This document shows, in pieces, positions 12,116-23,600 of a DNA stretch of 64,000 bases. The position numbers and the translations under genes are program-made. The DNA lies in contig NC_080080.1 of assembly GCF_949987535.1 (NCBI RefSeq), forward strand, positions 57,076,668-57,140,667, in the 5' to 3' direction. Origin of the DNA: Balaenoptera acutorostrata (lineage: Eukaryota > Chordata > Mammalia > Artiodactyla > Balaenopteridae). How positions within the stretch are numbered: position 1 is the stretch's first letter; the number at the start of each line of letters is the position of its first letter. The notes beneath the pieces were generated by a model, which worked only from the letters and a program-made list of their open reading frames with translations, made no database searches and was not told the origin of the DNA.

Positions 12116-12129
12116 TAAAAAAATAAAAA
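11821..12129 (+). mobile_element. CHR-family SINE, shortened (cetacean-type) middle
   Basis: This is a full element from the gcttccctggtggcgcagtgg head to an (AAAT)n/A-rich tail at 12086-12129. The flanking target duplication aattaaaaattaagta (16 bp, perfect) lies at 11805-11820 and 12130-12145. The middle has a single ccacaactactgagcc unit leading straight to the gagcctgtgctccgc block, so about 38 bases found in longer copies (16821, 27002) are absent. It is nearly identical to the copy at 32870, which suggests that both come from a young subfamily. Frames of 84-90 codons across it are not genes. Confidence 0.97.
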
Positions 12130-12279
12130 AATTAAAAATTAAGTAGGTATTTTAATCATATTCTGTAACAATAAGATTAATGATGTATGTTACATTATAA
12201 ATGTTAATGTTGTATGTTTACATTATTAAATATCTGAAGATATTTGGAAGTTTTAAAGTATAAACATTATATAGAAAGC

Positions 12280-12640
12280 CTTTGTGAGGGTGGTGAGGTG
12301 AGGGGGAAGTGGATGAAGGTAGTCAAAAGTACAAACAGTTAGAATATAAATAAATACTACAGATGTCATGTACAACATGATAAATATATTTAGCACTGCT
12401 GTATGTTCTATATGACAGTTGTTAAGAGAGGAAATCCCAAGAGTTCTCATCACAATATGTTTTTCTTTTTCTTTTATTTTTTATCTCTATGAGATGATGG
12501 ATGTTCATTTAACTTATTGGGATAATCATTTCATGATGTTGTAAGTCAAATCATTATGCTGTACACCTTAAACATATACAATGCAGTATGCCAATTATAT
12601 CTCAAAAAAACTGGAAGAAAAAACATTTTTAATAAATAAA
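12280..12640 (+). mobile_element. L1 3' end (5'-truncated)
   Basis: It has the L1 3' UTR words ggtgaggggg, gtggatgaaggtagtcaaaa, acaacatgataaatatattt and the terminal tgctgtacaccttaaacata stretch. It ends in an A-rich tail with an (AAAT)n run at 12630-12650. The same 3' end occurs at 59.46-59.84 kb, so both belong to one subfamily. Confidence 0.85.
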
Positions 12641-12949
12641 TAAATAAATATTATATGGAAAGAATGCATTTTCATTTAGAAGTCATGACGCCAAAATAGT
12701 TTACAAGGTATTGGTTCTGTCAGTTAAGGGCTTTTTCAGGACGTCATAATGTCTGTAAAGTAACAATTGTTACATATTTCTAATAATCTGAATATTTTAT
12801 CTTCATTATGTCTGGTAATGATATTTGCTTTTCATGTATTTTGTGTCATATTAACATATTCATGCCAGATGGGATTGTTATTTTTCACCTTTTTGCTTTC
12901 AATTCTCTGATTTCTAAGATTTTGGATGTGATCATTTAAAGAGTATATA

Positions 12950-13032
12950 ATTGGAATTTGGGGGGTTTTGCAGCCTTTTTCTTTTTAACTTTCATTTGGA
13001 ACATTTATTTCATTCACATTTAAGTTACTTAC

Positions 13033-13069
<37 letters not shown>

Positions 13070-14760
13070 TATATTTACCATCTTATTTCACACTTTCAAT
13101 TTAATTCTTTTGTTGTTGTTGTGTTTTTTTGCTTTTCTCCATTATTGCCTTTTGGTTGCTGTTCTTTTAATTTATTTGAGTATTTCTTCTCACATTCTAT
13201 TCTTTTTTCTTACTCTATTGGACTGTATGCCCTCTATTCTATTCTTTTAAGTTTAGTCTAGAAATTGCAACACACATATATAATTTCTCAATATTGAAAA
13301 TTGATCAATACACTTATTCTCCTTTTTGATCATACAAGGACTTCAACTAATACTTTTCCTCACTTACACATTGTTGTTTGCTTTAATTCTATTTCATACC
13401 TTTTAACCTCACAAAATATTATTTGTTTTTAAAAGATTAAAGATCATTTATATTTACTACATATTTACCACTTATTTTATTATTCATTCCTTCTCACAAT
13501 CTCCAGTGATTCCCCTCGAATCTCTTCTGCCTGAAATACAACTTTCAGATTTGCCTTTAATGAGGATCTGTTGGTGGGAACATTTTTTCTGATTTTGGTT
13601 CTTCTAAGATGTCATTTCTTTACCCTAATTCTAGACATTTATTTTCACTTAGTATAGAATCCTAGGCACTTATATTCTTTTCTTTTAGTGAAGATATCAC
13701 TGTTCTTTGGCTTCCACTGTTGCTACTGCTGGTACCAAGAAGCTGTCAGATTAATTGCTCCTCCTGGAATCTGTGTATTATTATTTCCAGAAATATTCCA
13801 AACATTATTTATTCCAATATTATTTATCTTCTGCTTTTATCTTTCCTATCCTTCTATAACTCCAATTAGACCTATGTTGGACTTTCTTATGTTACTACTC
13901 CATGGCTTTTTATCTCTATGATTTCTTTCTCTTATTACCTCTGTTTTACATTCTGGATAATTTTCTTCTTTTCAATCTAGTAGTTAACTAATTTTCCTAT
14001 GGCTTCATCTAATTACATGTGAAATACATCCATTAAGCCATTCAATTTTATTTCCAATTATTTTATCCTTTATTCCTTAGATATCCTTTTTGTTTTTGCA
14101 AATCTATTTGGTCCATTTAGTAGTTTCCTGCACCTTAAAGATCTTTCCAAACTTGTCTTATTTTAAGCACGTTAAGTATTATAATTTAATAATACATGAC
14201 AGATGGCTCTGATATTTGAGGTCTTTGCAGGTCATTTCCTCTTTCTAGTGTTTTGTTTTATTTTGTTTTTTAATTCTTGCTCATGGTCAGCTATTCTTTT
14301 TCCTTGGCCACTTATTTCTGGGAATTCTTTGAGGTTTAGAATCAGTGGGCCTCCTTCCAGACAGAACTGACATTGGCTTCTGCAATGCACCTTGGGACAC
14401 TCCCACTTTAAATGAAACTCACATCCCAAGGTATTTTGGGCAGCCTGGATGATGTGATTTGTCCTGTAAGTCATCACTGGCAATCTTGTGGTTATAATGT
14501 CTCACAAGATTGTGTCCCTTACTCTGTTCAGTGAAAAGGCAACTTTTCTTGTAGCACTTGGAAGTGTTGAAAGGATGTTGGTTTCCTCCTGGTTCACACA
14601 TACCAAGAAGTTATAGTTCTTCCAGCTCTACTCTTGGTACCAAAGAATTTTTTCCTCCAGCAGACCTAAACTAGCTTTGCCTCCTCACTCTTTTCTCCTT
14701 CCCTGATTACAGACTAGAAATTTAAACTCAGATTCTCCAAGTTTGGCAAAAGCCAGTGCG
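12950..14760 (-). mobile_element. L1M-type 3' region, antisense
   Basis: Reverse-complement L1M 3' UTR sequence, homologous in order to the copy at 1.4-3.2 kb. Shared landmarks are the tcacttagtatagaatccta stretch near 13648 (equivalent to ctggctatagaattat in the first copy), then the ggcttccactgttgctactg stretch and aactccaattagacctatg. A TA microsatellite (13035-13066) lies in its distal part. Open frames of 60-99 codons inside it are translations of the repeat. Confidence 0.65.
13035..13066. repeat. (AT)n microsatellite
   Basis: A pure AT run of about 32 bases inside an antisense L1M copy. Confidence 0.97.
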
Positions 14761-15744
14761 GTAAAAATAATTCCTTTGCTTAGCACAATATTCTGGGTTC
14801 CCACTTTCATTAATATTTTGCCTGATAATGCTTTGGTAGCTTGTAAACTTCTCAATATTGTTAACAGGATTGAAAGATATATAGATATTCATAATTTTAA
14901 ACCTTTCAGCAGAAAGTTGTCAAGTCCCTAAATAACGCCAATGACTACGGTTGTTAGGTCAGCTTGCCACAGTTCCATAGAATGGATTTGGAAGAACACA
15001 ACAAGACCAAATGGATTTAGACAGTTTATTACTTGTGCCATAGCCAGCAACACTAACTTCATGTCCACACTGGCTACCCTTGCCCTCCTCCCAAGTCCCG
15101 TGGGGTAATATAAAGGCAGGCCAACATGAACACCACATACGTAAGGGTTAGGGTTTTGTCATAGTTAAGGAACCTCAAAATTAGGAAGCCCTTAATCTTT
15201 TAAAATTTTTTAAAACTGCCCAACCTTTGCCCACAGAGAATCATTATCTTTAAATTTGTGGTCAGAAAAAAAAAAAAATCTGCCTCTGACCTAGAGAAAG
15301 ACATGTCTCTATCTTCCAAAGATGTCTGCATTTCAAACATAATTGACAAAACCTGTCAGTCCCCTTAGTTCAGAAGACATGCAGATAAAACAGAATTATC
15401 TCAGATAAGAAGATAAGTCCCAATTCCAGCTAGTCATATTGATGACAATAGAAAGAATCTTTCTAAAATGTAACATTGGCTATATACAAAAGAAATTATG
15501 TAAAAATATATTTTAAGACAAAATAAAATAAGAAGCACTCAAGTATCCCCTTTCAGCCCACAGTTTTGAAGGAAAAAAAAAATTCGATGGAAAATAGCAA
15601 CCTCTTTGAATTCAGCAAGAATCATTTCAGTGGTTCATAAAGTTAAAAATCATTTATCGAGTCCCTGCAATGTGCTAGATTTTGGTGATAAAACAATTAG
15701 AAAAGGACACATTATCAAATTATCAAATAAAATAAATATAAATT
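14761..15744. other. Unassigned sequence; possible solo LTR at about 14950-15560
   Basis: The plus strand contains acagtttattacttgtgcca (near 15020), whose complement includes an AATAAA-type signal, and the block around 15060-15130 is less AT-rich. This suggests an LTR on the minus strand, but I cannot define its ends or family. The ggttagggtt word near 15148 is too short to be telomeric. Confidence 0.25.
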
Positions 15745-15956
15745 AGCACTTAATTACAACAGGTTCTTTGAACCAGCTTTTGAGAAGAAGCCATTTATTT
15801 TCTACTTAGCCTACAGCTCTCAACAGAAACATCACTTCTCCAGAGCAGTCTTGCTTGATAACCTCATCATCATCCCAGTCTAGGTCAGGTTCTATTTATT
15901 TTTTTTAATGTGATTTCAAAGAACCATGTTCCTTCCTTTTGTTGTAATTAAGTGCT
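15745..15956. repeat. Imperfect inverted repeat
   Basis: The left arm is agcacttaattacaac at 15745-15760 followed by ggttctttgaa at 15762-15772. The right arm has the complements in reverse order: ttcaaagaacc at 15915-15925 and gttgtaattaagtgct at 15941-15956. The right arm carries about 15 extra bases between the two blocks. Partial complementarity continues outward (atttata words). The spacer is about 142 bases and contains L2-like words (tcacttctccagagcagtct). Confidence 0.75.
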
Positions 15957-15984
15957 CATTTATAGTTACTTAGATTTTAATACC

Positions 15985-16120
15985 TGTTTTCACGTTTGTA
16001 AAATAGAGATAATGGTATATCTATTTCCCTAATAAAGTTGTTATATGGATTAAATGAGTCAATATTTGTACAGGGTGCAGAATAGTACTGGACATACAAT
16101 AAGAACTGCATAAGTTTATT
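15985..16120 (+). mobile_element. MIR SINE
   Basis: It contains the gtttgtaaaatagagataat stretch, then gttgttatatggattaaatg and ggacatacaataagaactgc. This is the 3' half of MIR in the expected order. Confidence 0.75.
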
Positions 16121-16810
16121 TATATATAAGTTCATAATTCTATATATCAACCAATATATAAATAAACTGCAAATAAATGTCTTTACTGCTTCAAAAAAAT
16201 GGCTTCAAATTCTTTATTTATTTTTCTGGAAATATACAATTTATCACAACATTTTAAAATGCAAGTTTCACACTGGGAATTATGACTATTCTATTAACAT
16301 ATGCTCACTTTTTGGAAGTTAATATTTTGATAAGTTAGAACATTGTCCCATGACACTTTGGTCCTGGGCTCTTCTCACTCAGTAATCTTTCCATTTTTTC
16401 TCTCTGAATCTTTCTCACACATGCTGTAAGATCTACTTGCATATCCTCTTCAGAACAATGGGATAATATCCACACTTAAGATCTACTCTGCAAGGCTGAA
16501 TCTTATTTTATTTATTCTAATTAAATTAATAATTTCATAATAAAAAGAATCAGTACATTGTGATGATTTAATGGATAAAATAACTTATGTATGGTTTACA
16601 TTTTAGAAACAAACTGAAGTAATAATCCAATACCAAAGACAAGTGCCATGCAGTATCTAAAAGGAAAAAATACAAATACCACAAAGTTTGAAAAATCTTT
16701 AGGCATGCCTTGAGAGCAAATCTTGTGGATGTATATGTGTGTGTTCCAAAACAAACAGATGTTCTTTGAGAATTGTATTTTTCTTTTATTTTTATGTTTC
16801 TTTAAAAAAA
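16121..16810. other. Unassigned sequence
   Basis: AT-rich sequence with no recognisable gene or repeat. Short ttattta/tatata words are common. Confidence 0.4.
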
Positions 16811-16820
16811 ATCTACTTTG

Positions 16821-17142
16821 GACTTCCCTGGTGGCACAGGAGTTAAGAAACCGCTTGCCAATGCAGGGGACACAGGTTCAGTCCCTGGGCCGGGAAGATC
16901 CCATGTGCCGTGGAGCAACTAAGCCTATGTGCCACAACTACTGAGCCTGCGCTCTAGAACCCACGAGCCACAACTACTGAAGCCCGCACCCCTAGAGCCC
17001 ATGCTCCACGACATGAGAAGGCACTGCAATGAGAAGCCCGTGCACTGCAGCGAAGAGTAGCCCCCGCTCGCTGCAACTGGAGAAAACCCGTGTGCAGCAA
17101 CGAAGACTCAATGCAGAAAAAAAAAAAAAAAAAAAAAAAAAA
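16821..17142 (+). mobile_element. CHR-family SINE, long form
   Basis: A complete SINE, from the gacttccctggtggcacagg head to a 27-base poly(A) tail. It carries two copies of the ccacaactactga unit and so represents the long, older form. The flanks atctactttg (16811-16820) and cctacattg (17143-17151) form an imperfect target duplication. Confidence 0.93.
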
Positions 17143-17151
17143 CCTACATTG

Positions 17152-18470
17152 CTAACTCAAGCAAGTTAAGCCACAGAATAACCTCAAAATCTTAAAAATA
17201 TATAGTTCAAATCATTTAAAGATTTTTGTACAGAGAAAAATACTAGAAGGTTTTTCATTATTATATGTACTCAAAAATAATTCACAGCAATAATTAAAAA
17301 CATTTGTGTATTTTTTAAATGTTCTAAACTTTTAATCATTACCTGTTTTAACACTTATGAGGTATATGTGACTGATATCTGTATGATTTGGAAATACTGA
17401 TTTGGGGTCTCTGTAGAGACCATTTGAGTCTAAAAGAATAAGACAATCATTTAAGCTGCTGTACTGGAGTGATGGCTGTGTCCAAGATTTTCCTCTTTCT
17501 CTACCCAATAAAAATCTGGGTGCATTATATAATTTTTAGTGTCCTAAGGGCCATGACATGTCATAAATCAGTGGAGTTGCTTGACAGATCTTATGAATAT
17601 CACCCCACAACTGTTCTCCAGGCTGAATTTTCTCCTTTATATTCTAAAGAAGAACAGAGGACCAGGGAGCAGCTGTGCTACGCATTCATTCTTGTTAACC
17701 TAATGCCAAAACAAGTAGGCAGTTAAATTAATAACTATGCGGAGGAATGAAGTGTGAATGGAAGAATCCATCTCTGTCTCATAATTTAATGTCATATAGA
17801 AAGGACATCCTGATGTTTGCCTCACCTTATCACACTTCAACCAGATTTTTATTTATATTCACATTTGTACTTTGCTATGTACTTGTAAGGGTCAGAGTGG
17901 CTTTCAAAAATACATGTAGCACACAATACCAAGTGAATTTAAAATAGTTTAAAATTTGAGGCAAAGGAATATATGGTGTTGAAGTAGGATGGGAAAAGAG
18001 TTTACTATGACATTTCAAAGAGAAGACTGTATTATATACTAAACAATACTAACAACTTAAGTCCAAAAATGACCTTCACAGAGAAATTTATTTTAATATC
18101 ATCTCTCAGTATAAGATAATGACAACAAACAATTCAATATCCGGCAATTAGTTGGGAAACCAATGTGATCCAGATACACACAAATCTCTCCGGCTCTTTA
18201 CAGGCACTTAGAATGTCTAGAGAAGTGGGTGGATCAGCTATACTTAAGCAAATAAAGTTGTTTTCAAAGTGATTTTTGTAGCTATTGAGCAGCTCTCAGG
18301 TCAAGATTTTACTCCCTGGTAAGTATCTGAGATACAACTACACTTCCTACTATGTACACTGCCATGTACATTAAGGATCTGAGAGGATAGATAGTTTCTT
18401 GGGGAAGTGAGAAGCCTTAACAAGTATATCCTTCTTCCAGAGTACCCTCAGGAAGTGGTTGTAAGACAGA
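17152..18470. other. Unassigned sequence
   Basis: No recognised gene or repeat. The longest frame (17469-17726, 85 codons) lacks domain signatures and is treated as chance. Confidence 0.4.
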
Positions 18471-18472
18471 AT

Positions 18473-18503
<31 letters not shown>

Positions 18504-18524
18504 CTTACTTACTTACTTACTTAT
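18471..18524. repeat. Compound (ATTT)n-(ACTT)n microsatellite
   Basis: About eight ATTT units (18471-18502) run directly into about five ACTT units (18503-18524) in the same tetranucleotide register. This suggests that one T-to-C change spread through the array by slippage. Confidence 0.97.
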
Positions 18525-18894
18525 ACAGAATTTATGTATTTGACTTTATTATTCTAGGAATTAGAGTATATTATCTTGAACTTTGTGCTTATAAAAATAA
18601 GACATCCATGTCTATAATTTATACAGATAAATGTGATTAACAAATAATGTAAGGATAAACTGTTAAGATTAACATTTTCAGGATGGTGTCATGCTTGGGT
18701 GAATTTCCAAATATAGAAACTATAAATGGAGATACCTAATGACTTAGGCTATATTTTATTATTAAACATATATTAAGAACATCAATAAAGAATGAAATCT
18801 ATAATGCACTGAATTAGGGAAATATTCATTGTCTCAACAATTCTAGTTCTAGGAATATATCCTTCATATAGACATGCAAGTTGTAGCTATTACC
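18525..18894. other. Unassigned sequence
   Basis: AT-rich sequence with no recognisable feature. Confidence 0.35.
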
Positions 18895-19235
18895 GTGAAG
18901 TTCTCAGTAACGAACCAGTCTGAAATTCAATCACTTGAAACAATAATTTACCCTCATCTGACTGTTGGTCTAGGCTGAGCTCATCTGGGCAGCTCTACTG
19001 ATTGAGACTAGGCTTTCTCATGCATCTGAGGGTCTTTTTGTCTCATCTCGGCTGCATTTAGCTAGAGAGGTTTGGCTCTGCTGGGCATATTCCTCTCAGG
19101 CTGATAGCAGAAGCTCCAGAGAGCAAGCAGAAACATACAAGGCTTCTTAAGGTCTGGGCTGAGAATCAGCACCCAGTCGCTTCTGCCCATTCTGTAGGCC
19201 AAAGCAAGTCATATGGCCGAATCTAAAATCAAAAA
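18895..19235 (-). mobile_element. Ancient interspersed repeat, probably MaLR/ERVL-type LTR (family uncertain)
   Basis: The block is less AT-rich than its surroundings. It carries words seen in an old mammalian LTR-like repeat read in antisense: ggctgagctcatctgggcag, then a cttctgcccattctgtaggc stretch and caaagcaagtcatatggcc. The region at 46.83-47.28 kb has a comparable opening. I cannot place the family with confidence. It lies just 3' of the olfactory-receptor fragment and may mark where that gene was lost or interrupted. Confidence 0.4.
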
Positions 19236-19368
19236 GGAGAAAATATGTTGACCCCATGAAGATGAGAGGAAGAGAGTAAATAAACATCCGCAAAATAAGC
19301 TAATCAAATACAATTAAATATGCAAACACATTGAAGCAGTTTCTGTTAACAAACTCTTGAGATGTCCA

Positions 19369-19820
19369 TCAATAGAGAATACACTTTACCAGCAGAACAC
19401 AGAGGTGGGGATTCATGATGACCATGTACCTCAGGGGGTGACACATGACCGCGTAGAAGTCATAGACCATAACAGCAAGGAGAAACTTTTCCAAGCAGGC
19501 AAAAGACAGGACAAAGCAGATCTGGATGAGGGAGCTTGCATAAGTGATGCTCTGATTCTGTGCTGGGGTGCTTCCAGCATCTTTGGGATTGTGGTTGTGC
19601 TTAAACAGATGTCAGTAAAGGACAGATTGGAGTAAAAGAAATACATGGGTTTGCAGAGATGGGAGTCAGAGCTGATAGCCAGGATGACAAGCAGGTTTCC
19701 AGGAACCGTGATCAGGTATATGGACAGGAACAAGATGAAGAGGAGAGCCTGGTGTTCTGGATCCTCTGTCAGCCCCATGAGAAGGAAATCTGAAACATTT
19801 GTTTGTTTTCTCGATTCCAT
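19369..19820 (-). pseudogene. Olfactory receptor pseudogene (OR family 7-like)
   Basis: This is the 5' half of a seven-transmembrane odorant receptor gene, a class A GPCR that would act at the cilia of olfactory neurons. The chosen start at 19820 gives the usual short N-terminus with an N-glycosylation site (NVSDF), then TM1 with a GNLLVILAI core, the PMYFF motif as [15 protein letters not shown], and TTTIPKML. A one-base deletion near 19557-19565 then shifts the frame. The other frame continues with [42 protein letters not shown], and a stop at 19369-19371. The MAYDRY motif has become MVYDFY, losing the G-protein-coupling Arg. About 150 of the usual 310 residues remain. No TM5-TM7 sequence follows. 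The residues resemble OR7A/7C, but the subfamily is not certain. Confidence 0.93.
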
Positions 19821-19861
19821 GTTACTGATGAATCTGATATAAAATATTGGGTCACAAAACA

Positions 19862-20307
19862 ATGAAATGTATAATCCCTGGGAAAAAAGTAGTGAGTAAA
19901 TGATATAAAATGGAGTGTTTTCATATAATGGGCAAACTATACAGCCACTTAAAATGTGTTATTTCTGTAGGTTCTGATAACAAACACATTACAAACATAT
20001 CTTAAATAGAAATAAAGAAAAGTGTGAACAGTGTTGTGAAATATGGGTTACACATATTTCAACCTACTTGTATCTTGTACCTGGGGAGGGATTTTGGTGG
20101 GGAGCATGCTTAGAAAAGAAAGAAGTCATGTAGTCCAGTCTGTTCTCCTTGTAAGTATGTTAAATGTTTTTTGCTAGAAGTAGATTCCTTTTCTTCAGTA
20201 TACTTTTAGCAGAATGTTTCAAAGATTGCTATGATAACCAAACCTGCAATCTATAAATTGCATGGCTCCCTGGAAAGTGTCACAAAAGCAGTATAACTTT
20301 ATAAGCA
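19862..20307. other. Unassigned sequence 5' of the OR pseudogene
   Basis: This would be the upstream region of the receptor fragment. I see no clear promoter, splice site or repeat. Confidence 0.4.
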
Positions 20308-20677
20308 TGTATTAGTCTTCTAGGACTGCTATAACAAAACACTAGACTGGGTGCCTGAAACAACAGAAATTTATTTTCTCACAGTTTTGAAGGCTAAAAT
20401 CCATGATCATGGTGCCAGAATATTCAGTTTCCCCTTCAGAGGTCTCCTCCTGGCTTGTAGTTGGCTGCGTTCCTGCTGGGTCCTCACATGATCTTTCCCC
20501 ATCCAGAGAGAGAGAGTTCTCTGGTGTCTCTCTTCTTATAGAGATACTAATCCTATTGGATCAGGGCCACACCATTACAACCTTAATTACTTCTGAGAGG
20601 CCTCATCTCCAAATATAACCACACTGGGAGTTAGGGTTTCAAACATATATTTTGGAAAGAACATTCAGTTCATAACA
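20308..20677 (-). mobile_element. MaLR solo LTR (MLT1-like)
   Basis: Read on the minus strand, it starts TGTTATGAACTGAATG and ends with the ctaatacatg stretch, so the plus strand shows tgtattagtcttctaggact at the left and cagttcataaca at the right. The middle contains aacagaaatttattttctca, the complement of the usual AATAAATTTCTGTT polyadenylation region. A candidate 5 bp target site is present (aagca at 20303-20307, gagca at 20678-20682). It is an old, non-coding mammalian endogenous retroviral-like LTR. A 71-codon frame inside is meaningless. Confidence 0.85.
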
Positions 20678-20682
20678 GAGCA

Positions 20683-23600
20683 CAAATTAAGATCTTTCCT
20701 GGAGTAAAATGTTCTATCTCTCTGTGTATCTCTATCTGTTAACCTGAGTTAGCAAGCATTCAATGAAAGAACAGAGGCTGGGATCATACTGGGAGATTTG
20801 AACATCTTGTTTCACCTGTGTCTCTTGACTACTGAGTAATCATTAATAAAATGTACCCTGAGTAAGATCTTTGCTTTTTGTACATTTGATGTAACAATCT
20901 GATCGTTTGTGTCATCACCAGTGTGTATGGTGTTTTAGCAATTATGGAGAATTTTTAAACAAATAAGTAAATTGAATGATGAATAAGAACATAAATTACT
21001 TATCATATTTAGTCAGCTATTTAAAGATATTCAAACATAGTAATGGGCGAATGGTAACATCAAAATTCAACTTTTCATAGAATGCTTGTTAAAAGTCCTA
21101 TAAAAATTAATCTTCTTAATCTTAAATGAACAAAATTCAATTTTTAGCTTAAAATATAGTGTATAACACATAGAGAATTTTAAAAGAAACAAAAATTAGA
21201 ATAGACATGGTGAGAAAAAATAACAAAAACTAGACTGAGAAAGAAGGAATCATAATGGTAATAATAATCTTTGTTTATAATTAGACTGTGCAATGAATAG
21301 CATGATGTAAACCAAAAAGGAAAGAAAAGAAAAGAAAAAGTCTGAATTGTGCTTGTTAAATTTATTGTCACTATATATATTGGTGACTATATTGGCAAGT
21401 GCTAGTATCATAACCAAGTGTTAATTAATAAATCGTAATACTCACTGTGCGATGCATTTCTTGACACATACTAATTTCCAAGAAAATACAGAAAATATAA
21501 AATATTCTCCAATCTGTAAGCTGAAAGGAACTTTCTAATTGAAAGTTCTGCTATATGTTCCATAATGTGGAGGTCTCCAAAAATCTCTGTTATGTAGGAT
21601 AGAGTGATGTAAAGTTCTCGTTGATGAAAAATTCTCACCTTTGCCATAGGTGGTGTTTATATAGATAAGCAGATCAAACTGAGTATAGAAGATTGTCTTT
21701 TAAACTGTCAAATAGAATAAACCCTTCCCCTTGTTTCTGATAATTTAAACATATGACCCTTGCTCAAAGCAACAATAAAGTTCTTTTTATTTTTTTTTCC
21801 TACATGTTAAATATTCACTGGAGAATTCAGTCCTGGGGTATTTGTAAACCAGCCCTATAAAGTCTTACTGGATCATACATTAATTATTGCATACATTAAT
21901 TATTATTTTTGTCATTATACTCTAATTTCTATATTAAAAAATAAATAAATAAGTAAATAAAGCATTTTCTTCAGTCCCTTAGAGAATCTTCATTTTTTTG
22001 AAATATTTTCTCAAAGCTTCATTCACTGTAACACAACTTACCTTATATGAAGCCCATTTTATGAACTGCTTAGTTGAGAGTTCTCTTCACCCATGCTTCT
22101 CCCATCCACATCCTTTGTTAGAATATAAGTTCTTTTGAGTTAATAGATAAATCAACCAAAACCATAACTTTTGCCTACTTTCCCCAAACTAATGAATTGT
22201 GCAATTGATTATCTCACTTTATAGGCCTATAATTTATAGGCCTGTAATCTAGAGTCAACCTTTTTTTTTTTTTTAATTAAAGTTGGGTTGTATAAGTGCT
22301 ACTTGGATTTTTTTTTTTTTAAGTGAGAGCAAAATCAAAGTATAGACATAGTTTTGCTTTTTTTTACATTTGGGTACAAAATACAATTTGCTCTGATACA
22401 CATGGAGACCATTTGGCTTAAGGGATGCAATTCAGAAATGCAACTCTGCAACTCTGCTCTGTGATTATCAGTGGTAGCAAGAAAAGGGGCTGTTGGGGAA
22501 GGTTTTTAGTCCATAACAAGTCACTACTTCCTAACCCTCCAAAGTGAACCTATGACTTATTTATCAAAGCAAATGAATTTATATGAAAAGACACCTTTAA
22601 ATCACACTAAATAATTATACAACCAAATTTAAAGAGTATTTTCTATTCCCAGATAGTATCAAGAAGAAACTCCAGTCTCAGCCCTAAGCACACCCCTGGA
22701 AATTTTGAAGACACCATTGAAGAGTGTCTCCATAAGTCTTTCTCGCCATAACGTTGGGGAAATAAAGTAATCTTAGCCCCTTTGCCTCTGTCTTGAGAAC
22801 AGTGATACCCAGTTTCCTGGCATAACTGTTACTTTCCTTGAACCCCTACTTTCTGGATCTAAAATTACCAAGTAGTATCTTCTCTGCTGATAATCTTCAA
22901 TTATAGAAGACAATAAAGTGAGTTTTTCTAAGTAAAAATTGTTGCTAATTCATTGAAATTATAATTCCAGCTTTTTAAAAATATAAATTGGATGATTATA
23001 TGAAAAATTTTCAGTGAAGGATGAGCTTACATTTTAATACAAGCTTGTGGAATCTGGGTACTACTGCCACTGAAGCACTTCGTTCTGAAATTCATTCTGA
23101 AGTAGGGAAAGTTCTAGAAAGCACACAACACAAAACACTTTTTCTTACTTTGCAGGTTTTTAAAAAATATTTTTATATCTCTTTTTGATGTTTTGCATGA
23201 AGGTTATTGGTTGTGACTTCTCAGTGAAAGAAAATATTTAAACTAAGTGTTTGGGAATACCTTCTCTCTTGATTTTGATGTCTCTATATCACCCAGTCTG
23301 CATAATGAAGAAATTATAGCCACAGAACAGGGTGAGAAAAAAGCAGCAGGAATCAGGAGGAATAGAGCAATATAAATGGAGTAAAAACACACAATGCTTT
23401 GAAGAAGTGCTTTGGATTTGTGGAAGAGAAATATTAATTTATATAGTGGATTTCAATTCATTTATTATATCATATTTTAAGAAGAGATACTATTCAGTTT
23501 AGTGATTTCATTTAGCTTTACCTATTTTCAAAATTCTAATAAAATATCAAAATAAAGAAAAAGTAACATGTGTCAGCATTACATCTATACTTAGACAAAT

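Noticed and set aside
12951..13250. 99-codon ORF rich in Leu/Ile/Phe resembling a membrane protein
   Set aside because: It crosses a TA microsatellite and T-rich antisense L1 sequence. Hydrophobicity comes from the T-rich codons.
15141..15160. Telomere-like gttagggtt word
   Set aside because: About one and a half units only, with no array. This is expected by chance.
14950..15560. Solo LTR on the minus strand
   Set aside because: Only a weak polyadenylation-type signal and composition support it. No TG..CA ends or target duplication were found, so it is kept only as a note in an unassigned entry.
17469..17726. 85-codon ORF in unassigned sequence, considered as a possible exon
   Set aside because: No clear splice sites, no recognisable motif and no supporting neighbour.
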